Below are positions 7,535 through 15,918 of a DNA stretch of 64,000 nt, piece by piece (within the stretch, counting starts at the first letter, position 1; every line of letters starts with the position of its first letter). The translations under genes and the position numbers were made by a program. The DNA comes from Maricaulis sp034670125. GTDB lineage: Bacteria > Pseudomonadota > Alphaproteobacteria > Caulobacterales > Maricaulaceae. The DNA is taken from NCBI RefSeq assembly GCF_034670125.1, contig NZ_JAXMOC010000002.1, forward strand, positions 186,001 to 250,000, in the 5' to 3' direction. Below the pieces are notes generated by a model. It was not told the DNA's origin. It worked only from the letters and a program-made list of their open reading frames with translations, and ran no database searches.

Positions 7535-8656
7535 GTGAGCGACATCCCACTTTCCCCTATCGAGGACGTCATCGAGGATGCGCGCAACGGGCGCATGTTC
7601 ATTCTGGTCGATGCCGAGGACCGCGAGAATGAAGGCGATCTGGTCATCCCCGCCAAGTTCGCCACACCCGACGCCGTCAATTTCATGGCCAAGCATGGCC
7701 GCGGCCTGATCTGTCTGGCGATGAGCCAGGAGCGGGTCGAGCAGCTCGATCTCAAGCTGATGTCCAGCGACAACCGCTCGCGACACCAGACCGCTTTCAC
7801 CACCTCGATCGAGGCGCGCGAAGGGGTGACGACCGGGATTTCCGCCCATGATCGCGCCCGCACCATCGAGGTCGCGACCGACCCGTCCAAGGGCGCCGAC
7901 GATATCGCGACGCCCGGTCATGTCTTCCCGCTGGTCGCCCGCGATGGCGGCGTGCTGGTCCGCGCCGGCCACACCGAGGCCTCGGTTGATGTCGCGCGGC
8001 TGGCCGGAGCCGGATCGGCCGGGGTGATCTGCGAGATCATGAATGAAGACGGCTCGATGGCGCGCCTGCCGGACCTGGTCGCCTTCGCCCAGCTGCACGG
8101 CCTCAAGATTGGTACGATTGCCGACCTGATCGCTTATCGCCGCAAGAATGACCGCTTCATCGAGCGGCGGATCGAAAGCGAGTTTTCCTCGCAGTTCGGG
8201 GGTCCGTTCAAGCTGGTCGTCTTCCGCAACACCCTGGACGGGTCCGAGCATGTTGCGCTGGTCAAGGGCACACCGAACTCCGATGAGCCGACCACGGTAC
8301 GCATGCACAAGGTCAGTTTCGTCGATGATGTCCTGCACGAAAGCGGTCCGCGCGGCGCCCTGGTCGAAGCCGGTATCCGCGCGATCTCCGACGCTGACGG
8401 GCCGGCGGTGATGGTCTTCATCCGTGAGACCTCCCACACCGCTATCATGGAGCGTCTCGGCGCTCATCCCGTGTTGGCCCAGGATGAACGCGAAGCCCGG
8501 CGTTTGCGGGAATATGGTGTCGGCGCGCAAATCCTGCTGGATCTGGGTGTGCGCGACATGGTGCTCCTGTCAACAAAGCCGCAGACGATCGTCGGGCTTG
8601 AGGGGTATGGTCTGTCCATCCGCGAAGAGCGGCATTTTCCGGAGGGTGACGCATGA
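7535..8656 (+). CDS. ribBA: 3,4-dihydroxy-2-butanone 4-phosphate synthase with degenerate GTP cyclohydrolase II domain (RibBX type)
   Basis: 373 residues, starting at GTG 7535. The N-terminal about 205 residues are RibB: the acidic active-site loop DAEDRENEGDLV, the RHQTAFT segment, ATPGHVFPLVARDGGVLVRAGHTEA. The C-terminal half aligns with GTP cyclohydrolase II but lacks the three zinc-binding cysteines; the place of the SExxxGDxxxSxxCDC motif reads VRMHKVSFVDDVLHESGPRG. Such hybrids, described as RibBX in other proteobacteria, keep DHBP synthase activity but not cyclohydrolase. A functional RibA is therefore expected elsewhere. It overlaps ribH by 4 bases. Confidence 0.92.
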   Translation: MSDIPLSPIEDVIEDARNGRMFILVDAEDRENEGDLVIPAKFATPDAVNFMAKHGRGLICLAMSQERVEQLDLKLMSSDNRSRHQTAFTTSIEAREGVTTGISAHDRARTIEVATDPSKGADDIATPGHVFPLVARDGGVLVRAGHTEASVDVARLAGAGSAGVICEIMNEDGSMARLPDLVAFAQLHGLKIGTIADLIAYRRKNDRFIERRIESEFSSQFGGPFKLVVFRNTLDGSEHVALVKGTPNSDEPTTVRMHKVSFVDDVLHESGPRGALVEAGIRAISDADGPAVMVFIRETSHTAIMERLGAHPVLAQDEREARRLREYGVGAQILLDLGVRDMVLLSTKPQTIVGLEGYGLSIREERHFPEGDA

Positions 8657-9081
8657 GCGCGCCGAAATATCTCATCATTGCTGGGACCTTCTATCGCGAC
8701 ATCGCCGATGCCCTGATCAAGGGCGCCTGCGAGGCCATCGAGGCCAAGGGCTTCGTCTTCGATATTGTCGAAGTGCCTGGGGCGCTCGAAATCCCGGGTA
8801 CGATCGCCCAGGCCGAGAAGGCTGGTGCGGGCTATGATGGTTATGTGGCCCTGGGCTGTGTGATTCGTGGAGAGACCTCCCATTACGACTATGTTTGTGG
8901 TGAATCGGCGCGTGGAATCATGGACTTGAACCTGCAGGCGATTCCCGTCGGCAATGGTGTCCTGACCGTCGAGAACCGCGCTCAGGCCTTGAAGCGGGCG
9001 GTCGACAAGAATAAGGGCGCGGATGCAGCGAATGCGGCGATGATGCTGATCGAGCTGCGCAACCGGTTCAGGAGCGCATGA
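8653..9081 (+). CDS. ribH: 6,7-dimethyl-8-ribityllumazine synthase
   Basis: Condenses 5-amino-6-ribitylamino-uracil with DHBP to make lumazine, forming pentameric or icosahedral shells. 142 residues. The active-site region VPGALEIP and the catalytic histidine in GCVIRGETSHYDYV are present, with GVLTVENRAQALKRA near the C-terminus. Overlaps ribBA (ATGA) and nusB (ATGA), so it is tightly coupled within the operon. Confidence 0.95.
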   Translation: MSAPKYLIIAGTFYRDIADALIKGACEAIEAKGFVFDIVEVPGALEIPGTIAQAEKAGAGYDGYVALGCVIRGETSHYDYVCGESARGIMDLNLQAIPVGNGVLTVENRAQALKRAVDKNKGADAANAAMMLIELRNRFRSA

Positions 9082-9566
9082 ACATGGCCACTGCCAGCAA
9101 GGAATCACCATCTGAAAACCGTGCCCGCCTGCGCCGCGCAGCGCGCCTGTCGGCCGTACAAGCCCTCTACCAGATGGAGATCGGCGGTCTGGGTGCCAGC
9201 GCGGTCATCCGCGAGTTCCGCGAGCACCGTTTCGGGGTCAGCGACGAGGCGCCGGAGTTTGTCGAGGCCGACGAGGATTTCTTTGAGAGCCTCGTTGCCG
9301 GTGTGGTCGAACGTCAAGCCGATGTCGATCCGGCCATGGATGCGTTGCTGGCCGACAAATGGCGGCTCGAGCGCCTCGATGCGACAGTGCGGGCGATCCT
9401 TCGGGTCGGTGGTTTTGAGCTGCTTTACCGCAAGGATGTGCCGGCGCGCGTGGTGATTGACGAGTATATCGAGGTCGCCAACGCCTTTTTCGAAGGCGCC
9501 GAGCCGAAATTCATCAATGCGGCCTTTGATCGCTGCGCACGTGGCGCCCGTCCGGACGAATTCTGA
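9078..9566 (+). CDS. nusB: transcription antitermination factor NusB
   Basis: RNA-binding, mostly helical factor that pairs with NusE (S10) in rRNA antitermination. 162 residues. Visible: RRAARLSAVQALYQMEIGG at the N-terminus (the RNA-binding Arg-rich helix) and the C-terminal VVIDEYIEVANAF, PKFINAAFDRCAR. Coupled to ribH by 4-base overlap and followed 3 bases later by thiL, the common alphaproteobacterial order. Confidence 0.95.
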   Translation: MNMATASKESPSENRARLRRAARLSAVQALYQMEIGGLGASAVIREFREHRFGVSDEAPEFVEADEDFFESLVAGVVERQADVDPAMDALLADKWRLERLDATVRAILRVGGFELLYRKDVPARVVIDEYIEVANAFFEGAEPKFINAAFDRCARGARPDEF

Positions 9567-9569
9567 GCC

Positions 9570-10544
9570 ATGGCCGGCGACGGCGAGTTCGACTTCATCC
9601 GCACGCGGCTTCTGCCGTTGACGGAAGGCGACCCTGCTGCGCTCGGCCTGCGTGATGATGCGGCCCTGCTGCGCCCCGAGCCCGGACACGAAATCGTCCT
9701 CGCGTGTGACAGCTTGGTTGCCGGCGTGCATTTTCTCGACGGGGATGCGCCGGCGGTGGTCGCGGCGCGGGCCTTGCGCACCAATCTGTCCGATCTCGCC
9801 GCCATGGGGGCGCGGCCACGCGCCTACCTGTCCGCGATCGCCTGGCCGGAAGCGCTGGATGCGCCCTGGCGTACCGCGTTTGTGGACGCCCTGCACGTCG
9901 AGCAGCGTGCGTTCGGATTGGCCCTGATCGGAGGTGACACGACCTCCACCCCGGGGCCGCTGACCCTGTCCATGACCCTTGTCGGAGAAGTGCAGACCGG
10001 TACCGCCATCCAGCGGTCGGGAGCGGTTCAGGGGGATGAGGTCTGGGTGTCCGGCGTGATCGGTGACGGGTATCTCGGGCTGCAGGCGGCCCGCGGGGAC
10101 CGCCCTGACCTGCCTGGAGCCCTGCCAGGCTCGCTGGCGCGCTACCAGGCGCCCGAGCCGAGACTGGGATTGGGGCAGGCATTGCGCGGCCTGGCCAGTG
10201 CCGCCATCGATGTGTCGGACGGATTGCTGGCCGATGCCGGGCATATTGCAACCGCGAGCGGTTGCGGTCTCGTGATTGATCCCGAGGCGGTGCCGGTTTC
10301 GGCCACCGCGACAGCCTGGCTTGGGTCCGGCGGCGAGCTTGCGACCCTGCTCACCGGCGGGGATGATTACGAACTCCTGTTCACGGTACCGGCCGCTTGC
10401 CGCGACCGGGTCGAGGCGCTGGCTCGGCACGGCGACGTTGCGCTGACACGCATCGGCGTGGTGCAGACGGGTGAGGGCGCTGTGCTGCGTCATCGCGATG
10501 GCCGCCTGATGCAGCCCGGCAAAGCGGGATTTACGCATTTTTGA
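9570..10544 (+). CDS. thiL: thiamine-monophosphate kinase
   Basis: ATP-dependent phosphorylation of thiamine monophosphate to thiamine diphosphate. 324 residues, PurM/AIR-synthase fold. N-terminal GEFDFIRTRLLPL, the metal-binding LRDDAALL, SDLAAMGARP, the IGGDTTSTPG motif and AIDVSDGLLADAGHI are all present, with GGDDYELLF near the C-terminus. Three bases after nusB, last gene of the glyA-thiL run. Confidence 0.95.
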   Translation: MAGDGEFDFIRTRLLPLTEGDPAALGLRDDAALLRPEPGHEIVLACDSLVAGVHFLDGDAPAVVAARALRTNLSDLAAMGARPRAYLSAIAWPEALDAPWRTAFVDALHVEQRAFGLALIGGDTTSTPGPLTLSMTLVGEVQTGTAIQRSGAVQGDEVWVSGVIGDGYLGLQAARGDRPDLPGALPGSLARYQAPEPRLGLGQALRGLASAAIDVSDGLLADAGHIATASGCGLVIDPEAVPVSATATAWLGSGGELATLLTGGDDYELLFTVPAACRDRVEALARHGDVALTRIGVVQTGEGAVLRHRDGRLMQPGKAGFTHF

Positions 10545-10582
10545 GGCAAAGCTGTCAGTCTCGCCGTGATTGAGAGGCTGTC

Positions 10583-11098
10583 ATGCGCATTCTTTTCGCC
10601 CTTCTGTTGTCCCTTTTGCTGTCTCCGGTGCTGTCGGCGCCGGTGCTTGCCGCTGCGTCGCCGCCGGCCGAATCGGAAGGTGGATCGGGCGAGGGCGGGC
10701 GGTCGAATCGGATCCTGACGCTGTTCAACCTGGCCGGATCCGAGGATGAGGACGAGGCCGAGGAAGATGACAGCGATGATCCGCGTGCCTTCACCATGCC
10801 GACCGTTGTCGCGCCGCTGTCCCGCGACGGGCGGCTGACCGGCTATGCCTATGTCCAGCTGCGGGTCCGCGTGGCGGATGGCCAGAACATCTGGGATGTG
10901 CGCGAGGCGGCCCACTATGCGCTGGATGCCGCCGTACGGGCCTGTTACCGCAATTCGGTGTCCAATGACGAGGGCACCGACCTCGACCCCGAGCGCGCTG
11001 TTCGGGTCTGGGAGGCCGCCCTGCGCGAGCATTATGGCCAGCGGGCGATTGACCATGTGGAGATTCGCCAGGCCGACACCCGGATTTTCCGCCGCTAG
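10583..11098 (+). CDS. secreted hypothetical protein
   Basis: A 171-residue protein with a clear signal peptide (hydrophobic residues 3-24, LLLSLLLSPVLSAPVLA, cleavage after AAA or nearby). A low-complexity acidic stretch follows (SEDEDEAEEDDSDD near residue 52). The C-terminal about 100 residues look folded and begin MPTVVAPLSRDGRLTGYAYV. The arrangement of a hydrophobic N-terminus plus an alpha/beta domain loosely recalls FliL-like proteins, but no motif proves it. GGCTGTC before the ATG is a weak RBS. Starts 38 bases after thiL. Confidence 0.6.
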   Translation: MRILFALLLSLLLSPVLSAPVLAAASPPAESEGGSGEGGRSNRILTLFNLAGSEDEDEAEEDDSDDPRAFTMPTVVAPLSRDGRLTGYAYVQLRVRVADGQNIWDVREAAHYALDAAVRACYRNSVSNDEGTDLDPERAVRVWEAALREHYGQRAIDHVEIRQADTRIFRR

Positions 11099-11297
11099 CA
11101 CTATATTGCACCGCAGCAAGTCAAAGCCCTGATTGGATAAGACGCGCGTATTGCACCGCCCTGATCCATTGGGCATAGTCCCCCCAACAATAAAAAGAAT
11201 GACGGGGGAGGTGTCTAAGGTCGGCGTGGTCACACGCGCATGCTTTCCCGTTTTCCTTCCGAGACCATAACGTTGTGAACAAACGGGGCTGGAATCC

Positions 11298-13391
11298 ATG
11301 AACATGCTATTATTGGCCATTGCGGCCGCTGTTCTCGCCATCATCTACGGGGTCGTTCAGACCCAGCGTCTGATGTCGGCGAGCGCGGGCACCGAGAAGA
11401 TGCAGGAAATCGCATCGGCCATTCAGGAAGGCGCGAACGCCTACCTCAAACGTCAATACACCACCATCGGGATCGTCGGCGTTGCCGTCTGTGTCCTGCT
11501 CGCCGTCTTCCTTGGCTGGCAGGTTGCACTGGGCTTTGCCATCGGCGCCGTGCTGTCGGGAGCCGCGGGCTTTATCGGCATGCTGGTCTCGGTTCGCGCC
11601 AATGTGCGCACGACCCAGGCCGCCAGCACCAGCCTCGCTGCCGGTCTTGCCGTGGCGTTCCGCTCCGGCGCGGTGACCGGCATGCTCGTCGCTGGCCTGG
11701 CCCTGCTGGGCGTGGCTGGCTACTACTGGGTCCTGACAGGCCCGATGGGCCTCGTGCTCGGAAGCGAGGACACCGGCCGGATCATCATTGATTCCCTGGT
11801 TGCGCTCGGTTTCGGTGCTTCGTTGATCTCGATCTTCGCCCGTCTCGGCGGCGGTATCTTCACCAAGGGTGCGGATGTCGGCGGTGACATGGTCGGCAAG
11901 ATCGAAGCCGGCATCCCGGAAGATGATCCGCGCAATGCCGCCACGATCGCCGACAATGTCGGAGACAATGTCGGTGATTGCGCCGGCATGGCCGCTGACC
12001 TGTTCGAGACCTATGCGGTGACCGTGGTCGCCACCATGGTGCTCGCGGCGATCTTCTTCACTGGCGGTCTGGCGACCGACATGGTGCTTTACCCGCTGAT
12101 GATTGCAGCGGCCTGTATCGTGACCTCGATCATCGGCACCTTCTTTGTCAGCCTGGGCAAGGGCACCAATGTGATGGGGGCGCTGTACAAGGGCCTTATC
12201 GTTGCCGGTGTGTTGTCGATCGGTGCCCTGTGGGCGGTTACCAACTACACCATCGGCATGGGTGACATCGCCGAGGTCAACGGCAAGATGATCACCGGAA
12301 TGAACCTGTTCTACTCCGGCATCATCGGCCTCATCGTCACCGCGGCGATTATCTGGGTCACGGAATACTATACCGGGACCGAATACCGTCCGGTGAAGTC
12401 GGTCGCCAAGGCGTCCGAGTCGGGACATGGCACCAATGTGATCCAGGGCCTCGCGGTCTCGCTGGAATCGACGGCGTTGCCGGCCCTGATCATCATCGGC
12501 GGCATTCTCGGCACCTACATGCTCGCCGGCCTGTTCGGCATTGCCATCTCGGTGACGACCATGCTGGCCCTGGCCGGTCTGATCGTGGCGCTCGATGCTT
12601 TTGGTCCGGTCACCGACAATGCCGGTGGCATTGCGGAAATGGCCGGTCTGGACGAAAGCGTCCGCAACACGACAGACACGCTGGACGCGGTGGGCAATAC
12701 CACCAAGGCTGTCACCAAGGGCTATGCCATCGGGTCTGCCGGTCTGGGTGCCCTGGTCCTGTTTGCGGCTTACACCACGGATGTCGAGCACCTGTTGGGC
12801 ATCCAGCCTGACTTCTCGCTGGAAAATCCCTACGTGATCGTCGGCCTCCTGTTTGGTGGTCTCCTGCCTTACCTGTTCGGCGGCATGTCGATGATGGCGG
12901 TGGGCCGTGCGGCCACTGCGGTCGTTGCCGAAGTGCGTCGCCAGTTCAAGGAGATTCCGGGCATCATGGAGTACAAGGCAAAGCCGGATTATGGCCGCGC
13001 CGTGGACATCCTGACCAAGGCGGCGATCCGCGAGATGATCGTGCCGTCGCTTCTGCCCGTGCTGTCGCCGATCGTGCTCTACTTCGCCATCAACGCCATC
13101 GCCGGTCAGGCGCAGGCGCTGGCGGCTGTCGGCGCGATGCTTCTGGGCGTCATCGTCAACGGTCTCTTCGTCGCGGTCTCCATGACCGTCGGCGGCGGTG
13201 CCTGGGACAATGCCAAGAAGTATATCGAAGACGGCCATCATGGCGGCAAGGGCTCGGAAGCCCACAAGGCCTCCGTGACCGGTGACACTGTTGGTGATCC
13301 CTACAAGGACACCGCCGGCCCGGCTGTGAACCCGATGATCAAGATCACCAATATCGTGGCCTTGCTGCTGCTGGCCTTCCTGGCCCACTAG
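11298..13391 (+). CDS. hppA: K+-independent membrane-bound H+-translocating pyrophosphatase
   Basis: Integral-membrane enzyme that couples pyrophosphate hydrolysis to proton pumping out of the cytoplasm. 697 residues with about 16 membrane helices. The pyrophosphate/Mg-binding motif around GGDMVGKIEAGIPEDDPRN and DNVGDNVGDCAGMAADLFE is intact, as is the second Asp-rich site DNAGGIAEMAG. The segment GNTTKAVTKGYAIGSAGLG carries Lys and Thr at the two positions that distinguish K+-independent enzymes from K+-dependent ones (which read GNTTAATGKG). Preceded by a 199-base gap with no recognised element; followed by a strong terminator. Confidence 0.97.
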   Translation: MNMLLLAIAAAVLAIIYGVVQTQRLMSASAGTEKMQEIASAIQEGANAYLKRQYTTIGIVGVAVCVLLAVFLGWQVALGFAIGAVLSGAAGFIGMLVSVRANVRTTQAASTSLAAGLAVAFRSGAVTGMLVAGLALLGVAGYYWVLTGPMGLVLGSEDTGRIIIDSLVALGFGASLISIFARLGGGIFTKGADVGGDMVGKIEAGIPEDDPRNAATIADNVGDNVGDCAGMAADLFETYAVTVVATMVLAAIFFTGGLATDMVLYPLMIAAACIVTSIIGTFFVSLGKGTNVMGALYKGLIVAGVLSIGALWAVTNYTIGMGDIAEVNGKMITGMNLFYSGIIGLIVTAAIIWVTEYYTGTEYRPVKSVAKASESGHGTNVIQGLAVSLESTALPALIIIGGILGTYMLAGLFGIAISVTTMLALAGLIVALDAFGPVTDNAGGIAEMAGLDESVRNTTDTLDAVGNTTKAVTKGYAIGSAGLGALVLFAAYTTDVEHLLGIQPDFSLENPYVIVGLLFGGLLPYLFGGMSMMAVGRAATAVVAEVRRQFKEIPGIMEYKAKPDYGRAVDILTKAAIREMIVPSLLPVLSPIVLYFAINAIAGQAQALAAVGAMLLGVIVNGLFVAVSMTVGGGAWDNAKKYIEDGHHGGKGSEAHKASVTGDTVGDPYKDTAGPAVNPMIKITNIVALLLLAFLAH

Positions 13392-13792
13392 TCAGCATCA
13401 TCGAACCTGTCTGAGAGCTCCGGCCAGCGGCCGGAGCTCTTTCTTTTTGCCAGGGTCTCGCAGCGCGATTTCCATCTGTCCTCGGCGTCGGCATAGGCGG
13501 CCTGACAGGCGCGCCAGATCAGGCTTTCCTGGTGCGGGATAACGGTCTCATGGTCGGCGACAGGCTCTGCAAAAATCCATGAGAGTGTATCGCGAGGCTC
13601 CGGCAATGGTTGCCCTGTCTCGCGGGCCACGGTTATCGCCCGGAAATCCTCCATTATGCTGTCGCGCTCCCACGGCGGGATGACGTCAAGATCGTCGTCA
13701 TCATCTGGGGCGGAGGAGGTGGGCCCATCTGAAAGCCGGGCTTGCCGTTGATCGAGCGCCTTGCGACGGCGGACATGTCGGCGTTTGCGCAT
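13388..13792 (-). CDS. hypothetical protein with basic N-terminus
   Basis: 134 residues if it starts at ATG 13792, where AAGGA lies 6 bases upstream. It begins MRKRRHVRRRKALDQRQAR and has an Asp run (PDDDDDLDVIP) and a C-terminal half rich in Trp, Arg and Glu. The frame is open upstream to 14065, but that extension crosses repeat DNA and has no good ribosome site. Its last 20 codons lie on the hppA terminator and its stop overlaps the hppA stop by 3 bases. Family unknown; a spurious frame cannot be excluded. Confidence 0.45.
   Translation of the reverse strand: MRKRRHVRRRKALDQRQARLSDGPTSSAPDDDDDLDVIPPWERDSIMEDFRAITVARETGQPLPEPRDTLSWIFAEPVADHETVIPHQESLIWRACQAAYADAEDRWKSRCETLAKRKSSGRWPELSDRFDDAD
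13414..13448 (+). terminator. rho-independent terminator of hppA
   Basis: Perfect 12-bp stem AGAGCTCCGGCC / GGCCGGAGCTCT with a 3-base AGC loop, then TTCTTTTT. It starts 23 bases after the hppA stop codon. It is encoded within the 3' end of the convergent small hypothetical gene. Confidence 0.9.
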
Positions 13793-14198
13793 GATGTGTC
13801 CTTCAGTTTCAAATTGAACACGCGTTGACGGTCGCCACGGCGAGCTCGCCTGGCGTTTTGGGCAAAGAGGGTGTGCGGGATACCGGCCGGAGCCGATAAA
13901 GCGCTGATTTAATAACGGTAGCCACGACAAGCATCCCGCACGCGGAGTTTTCCCGGGTTGCCTTCCAGCCCCCGAATCGAAGCCGACGGGATCAGGGCGG
14001 TCAATCGTTGTGCCGCGAGTCCCATCGGCGGCCGCACCGGGTCGGGTGGTGGTCAACCCCACCAAACCGGATGCGCTCCGCTACTCCCAAACCCCCGGAT
14101 AACCGGTCCGGGCCTCAAGATGGCCTGGGAACGGGAAGGATTATGCGATGGGCGAAAAGGGGGGCGGATAAGTTTTGTCGATTTTTTGATGTGGCGCG

Positions 14199-14308
14199 CT
14201 TTCCCTCTCCCCCGGGAGAGGGTCAGGGTGAGGGGTAAATCCCGGTGAAAGCAGAACGAATCCCCCTCATCCGGCCCGCGGCCACCTTCTCCCATGGGAG
14301 AAGGAAAG
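14199..14308. repeat. composite inverted repeat, 'CCCTCTCCC' type
   Basis: One arm (14199-14237) reads CTTTCCCTCTCCCCCGGGAG and continues AGGGTCAGGGTGAGGG; the other (about 14263-14308) has CCCCTCATCC and CCACCTTCTCCCATGGGAGA followed by AGGAAAG. Each arm contains its own small palindrome. Such elements are dispersed in intergenic DNA of many proteobacteria; copy number here cannot be known from one window. Confidence 0.6.
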
Positions 14309-14340
14309 TGGTGCAGAGCGGGGATAAAGGCACAAAATTT

Positions 14341-14472
14341 TGTCATCCCGGACGGATGCCCGGCTTCGAGCCGGGCGGAGATCCGGGACCGATTATCACG
14401 AAAGCTGGCAGCACCGGGCTGATGGGTCCCGGGTCTTCGCCCTGATCAAGTCTGGGCTCCACCCGGGATGAA
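14341..14472. repeat. composite inverted repeat, 'TCATCCCGGA' type
   Basis: Outer arms TCATCCCGG (14343-14351) and CCCGGGATGA (about 14462-14471); inner arms GGAGATCCGGGACC (about 14377-14390) and GGTCCCGGGTCTTC (about 14426-14439). The whole can fold into one long hairpin with side branches. This matches the general form of dispersed intergenic repeats in alphaproteobacteria; mobility is not shown. Confidence 0.6.
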
Positions 14473-14616
14473 AAGGGCGTATCGGCGTCGTCAGCGGGGG
14501 ATGACGGGGTTAGGATGGAGATTGCCGTTTGGAACGGCCGGGCCGGATGAAATGCATAGCGCCCAGTCACCCGGGCGGCTGCTTCGTGAGGTGCAGGAGC
14601 CGGTACAGGCACACAC

Positions 14617-14647
14617 AAAAAACCCCGGTCAATCGATCGGGGTTTTT
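14617..14647 (-). terminator. rho-independent terminator of bamE
   Basis: Stem AAAAACCCCG (14618-14627) / CGGGGTTTTT (14638-14647) with a 10-base loop. The symmetrical A and T runs let it work in both directions, but bamE on the minus strand ends just to its right at 14674, so it most likely terminates bamE. Confidence 0.8.
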
Positions 14648-14673
14648 GGGATGTGCGCTGTGGTGTCGACCGA

Positions 14674-15168
14674 CTACTGGTCGCGACGCGGACCGCCGGC
14701 GCCGCCGGGCAGGTTCTGTTCGCCGCCGAACTGCTCGGTGGGCAGGCGCCCGACATTGCCGAGCAATTGCTCGAGCAGGGTCAGTTCGCGGCCGCGGGTC
14801 GGGGTTTCGCGGTCGGCGAAGGCCACCACGCGTCCGTCTTCAAGGCCGTACTCCGACACGTCACTGACCAGACCGTTCTCGTCAAAGGTCACCGCAATGA
14901 TGCGGCGGTCGCGGGTTGCCGGACGCAGATAGGCGAGACTCTCGCGTGTCGCCGAGATGTAGTACCAGGTGTTCTCTTCGAACGTGCCGCGGGTGGACGG
15001 ATTGCCCAGACGGGACAGTACCGAGCTCTCGGTGTCTTCGGCGACGACGATCTCGGGGACGTCCTGGGTGGTGTAGCGATAGCCGTGCGAGCGCAGGACC
15101 GGGTTGCAGGCCGAGGCGCCGATCGCGCAGGCGGCGATCAGGATTGTAAGGCTAACGCGACGCTTCAT
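14674..15168 (-). CDS. bamE: outer-membrane assembly lipoprotein BamE (SmpA/OmlA)
   Basis: Small lipoprotein subunit of the BAM outer-membrane protein assembly complex. 164 residues from ATG 15168, which has GGAG 7 bases upstream. Signal peptide MKRRVSLTILIAACAIGASAC with two possible lipid-anchor cysteines (14 and 21, the second more likely). The SmpA/OmlA core follows: SVLSRLGNPSTRGTFEENTWYY near residues 54-75 and the beta-rich ITVTFDENGLV-like segment. A Gly/Pro-rich tail ends the protein. Divergent from the bc1 chaperone gene, the usual alphaproteobacterial arrangement. Confidence 0.9.
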   Translation of the reverse strand: MKRRVSLTILIAACAIGASACNPVLRSHGYRYTTQDVPEIVVAEDTESSVLSRLGNPSTRGTFEENTWYYISATRESLAYLRPATRDRRIIAVTFDENGLVSDVSEYGLEDGRVVAFADRETPTRGRELTLLEQLLGNVGRLPTEQFGGEQNLPGGAGGPRRDQ

Positions 15169-15285
15169 CAGGAACTCCAGCAAGATGGCCAGACCCCGCG
15201 CGACGGGGTGTCGCGTGCGGCCCTGTCTTGACCTAACCGGGGGCGAGCTTAGCTTCAAGCGCGAATTCTTGGGAGTGCGGATCGC

Positions 15286-15819
15286 ATGTTGGACCGTCTG
15301 TTCGGCAAGAAGCCCGAAAAAACGCGCGCTGAAGCGCTCTACCGGCATATTGTCACGGTGGCGCGGGAACCGGATTTATATGCCGGTCTGGGTGTGCCTG
15401 ATACGGTCGAGGGCCGGTTCGAGATGATCGTCCTGCACTGCGCCCTGGTGGTTTTGCAATTGCAGGCGCTCGACAAAGACGAGGCGCGCAAGCTGTCCCA
15501 GGCCCTGTTTGACACCATGTTTGATGATTTCGACGCCGGCATGCGCGAAATGGGGGTCGGGGATTCGGGGGTCGGCAAGAAGATCCGTTTCATGGCGGAG
15601 GGCTTTTATGGTCGCGCCGAGGCCCTGAGGCAGGCCGCGAATGAGGATGATCCGGCCGGATTGCAGACCGTTCTGGCCCGCAATGTCTTTGCTGCCGATC
15701 CGGATGATGCCCGGGCGCCAGCCCTTGCCCTATACGTCAACTCGGCCATCGACCGGCTGGATGCGCAGGGCGGGGCGGCACTGCTGGACGGTGGTCAACC
15801 GGATTTCGTGACGCGCTGA
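15286..15819 (+). CDS. ubiquinol-cytochrome c chaperone (CBP3-like)
   Basis: Bacterial homologue of mitochondrial CBP3/UQCC1, involved in cytochrome bc1 assembly. 177 residues, mainly helical. Typical are the N-terminal MLDRLFGKK, LYRHIVTVAREPDLYAGLGV with DTVEGRFEMIVLHCALV, and the middle segment DFDAGMREMGVGDSGVGKKI. It lies divergently from bamE and upstream of plsX. The DUF177 (YceD-like) gene that often sits between this gene and plsX in relatives is missing; only 99 bases separate them. Confidence 0.9.
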   Translation: MLDRLFGKKPEKTRAEALYRHIVTVAREPDLYAGLGVPDTVEGRFEMIVLHCALVVLQLQALDKDEARKLSQALFDTMFDDFDAGMREMGVGDSGVGKKIRFMAEGFYGRAEALRQAANEDDPAGLQTVLARNVFAADPDDARAPALALYVNSAIDRLDAQGGAALLDGGQPDFVTR

Positions 15820-15918
15820 TCGCCGTCTTGCTGCCTTGCATTGCTTGGTTCATGGTCTAAGTTCCGCGGGCTTTTTTGGCGCTTCGGCGCCTTTGCGAGG
15901 GACACAGCACCGCAACCC

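Larger units (their letters stand above)
13793..14613. other. long intergenic region, no convincing gene
   Basis: About 820 bases without a supportable protein; the reading frames here are short, rich in Pro/Arg/Gly and follow repeats. It holds GTGCGGGAT (13873-13881) and its complement ATCCCGCAC (13933-13941), GC-rich palindromic sequence around 14050-14120, and the two composite inverted repeats listed separately. A structured RNA cannot be ruled out. Confidence 0.5.

Noticed and set aside
6300..7540. FMN riboswitch controlling the rib genes
   Set aside because: nrdR, ribD and ribE overlap, and only 15 bases precede ribBA, so there is no leader able to hold an RFN element.
11310..13388. 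692-residue open frame antisense to hppA
   Set aside because: It exactly mirrors hppA, is rich in His, Arg, Asp and Gly, and shows no family motif; this is a codon-bias shadow in high-GC DNA.
14468..15231. Plus-strand frames over the repeat region and bamE
   Set aside because: They cover inverted repeats and the antisense of a clear lipoprotein gene.
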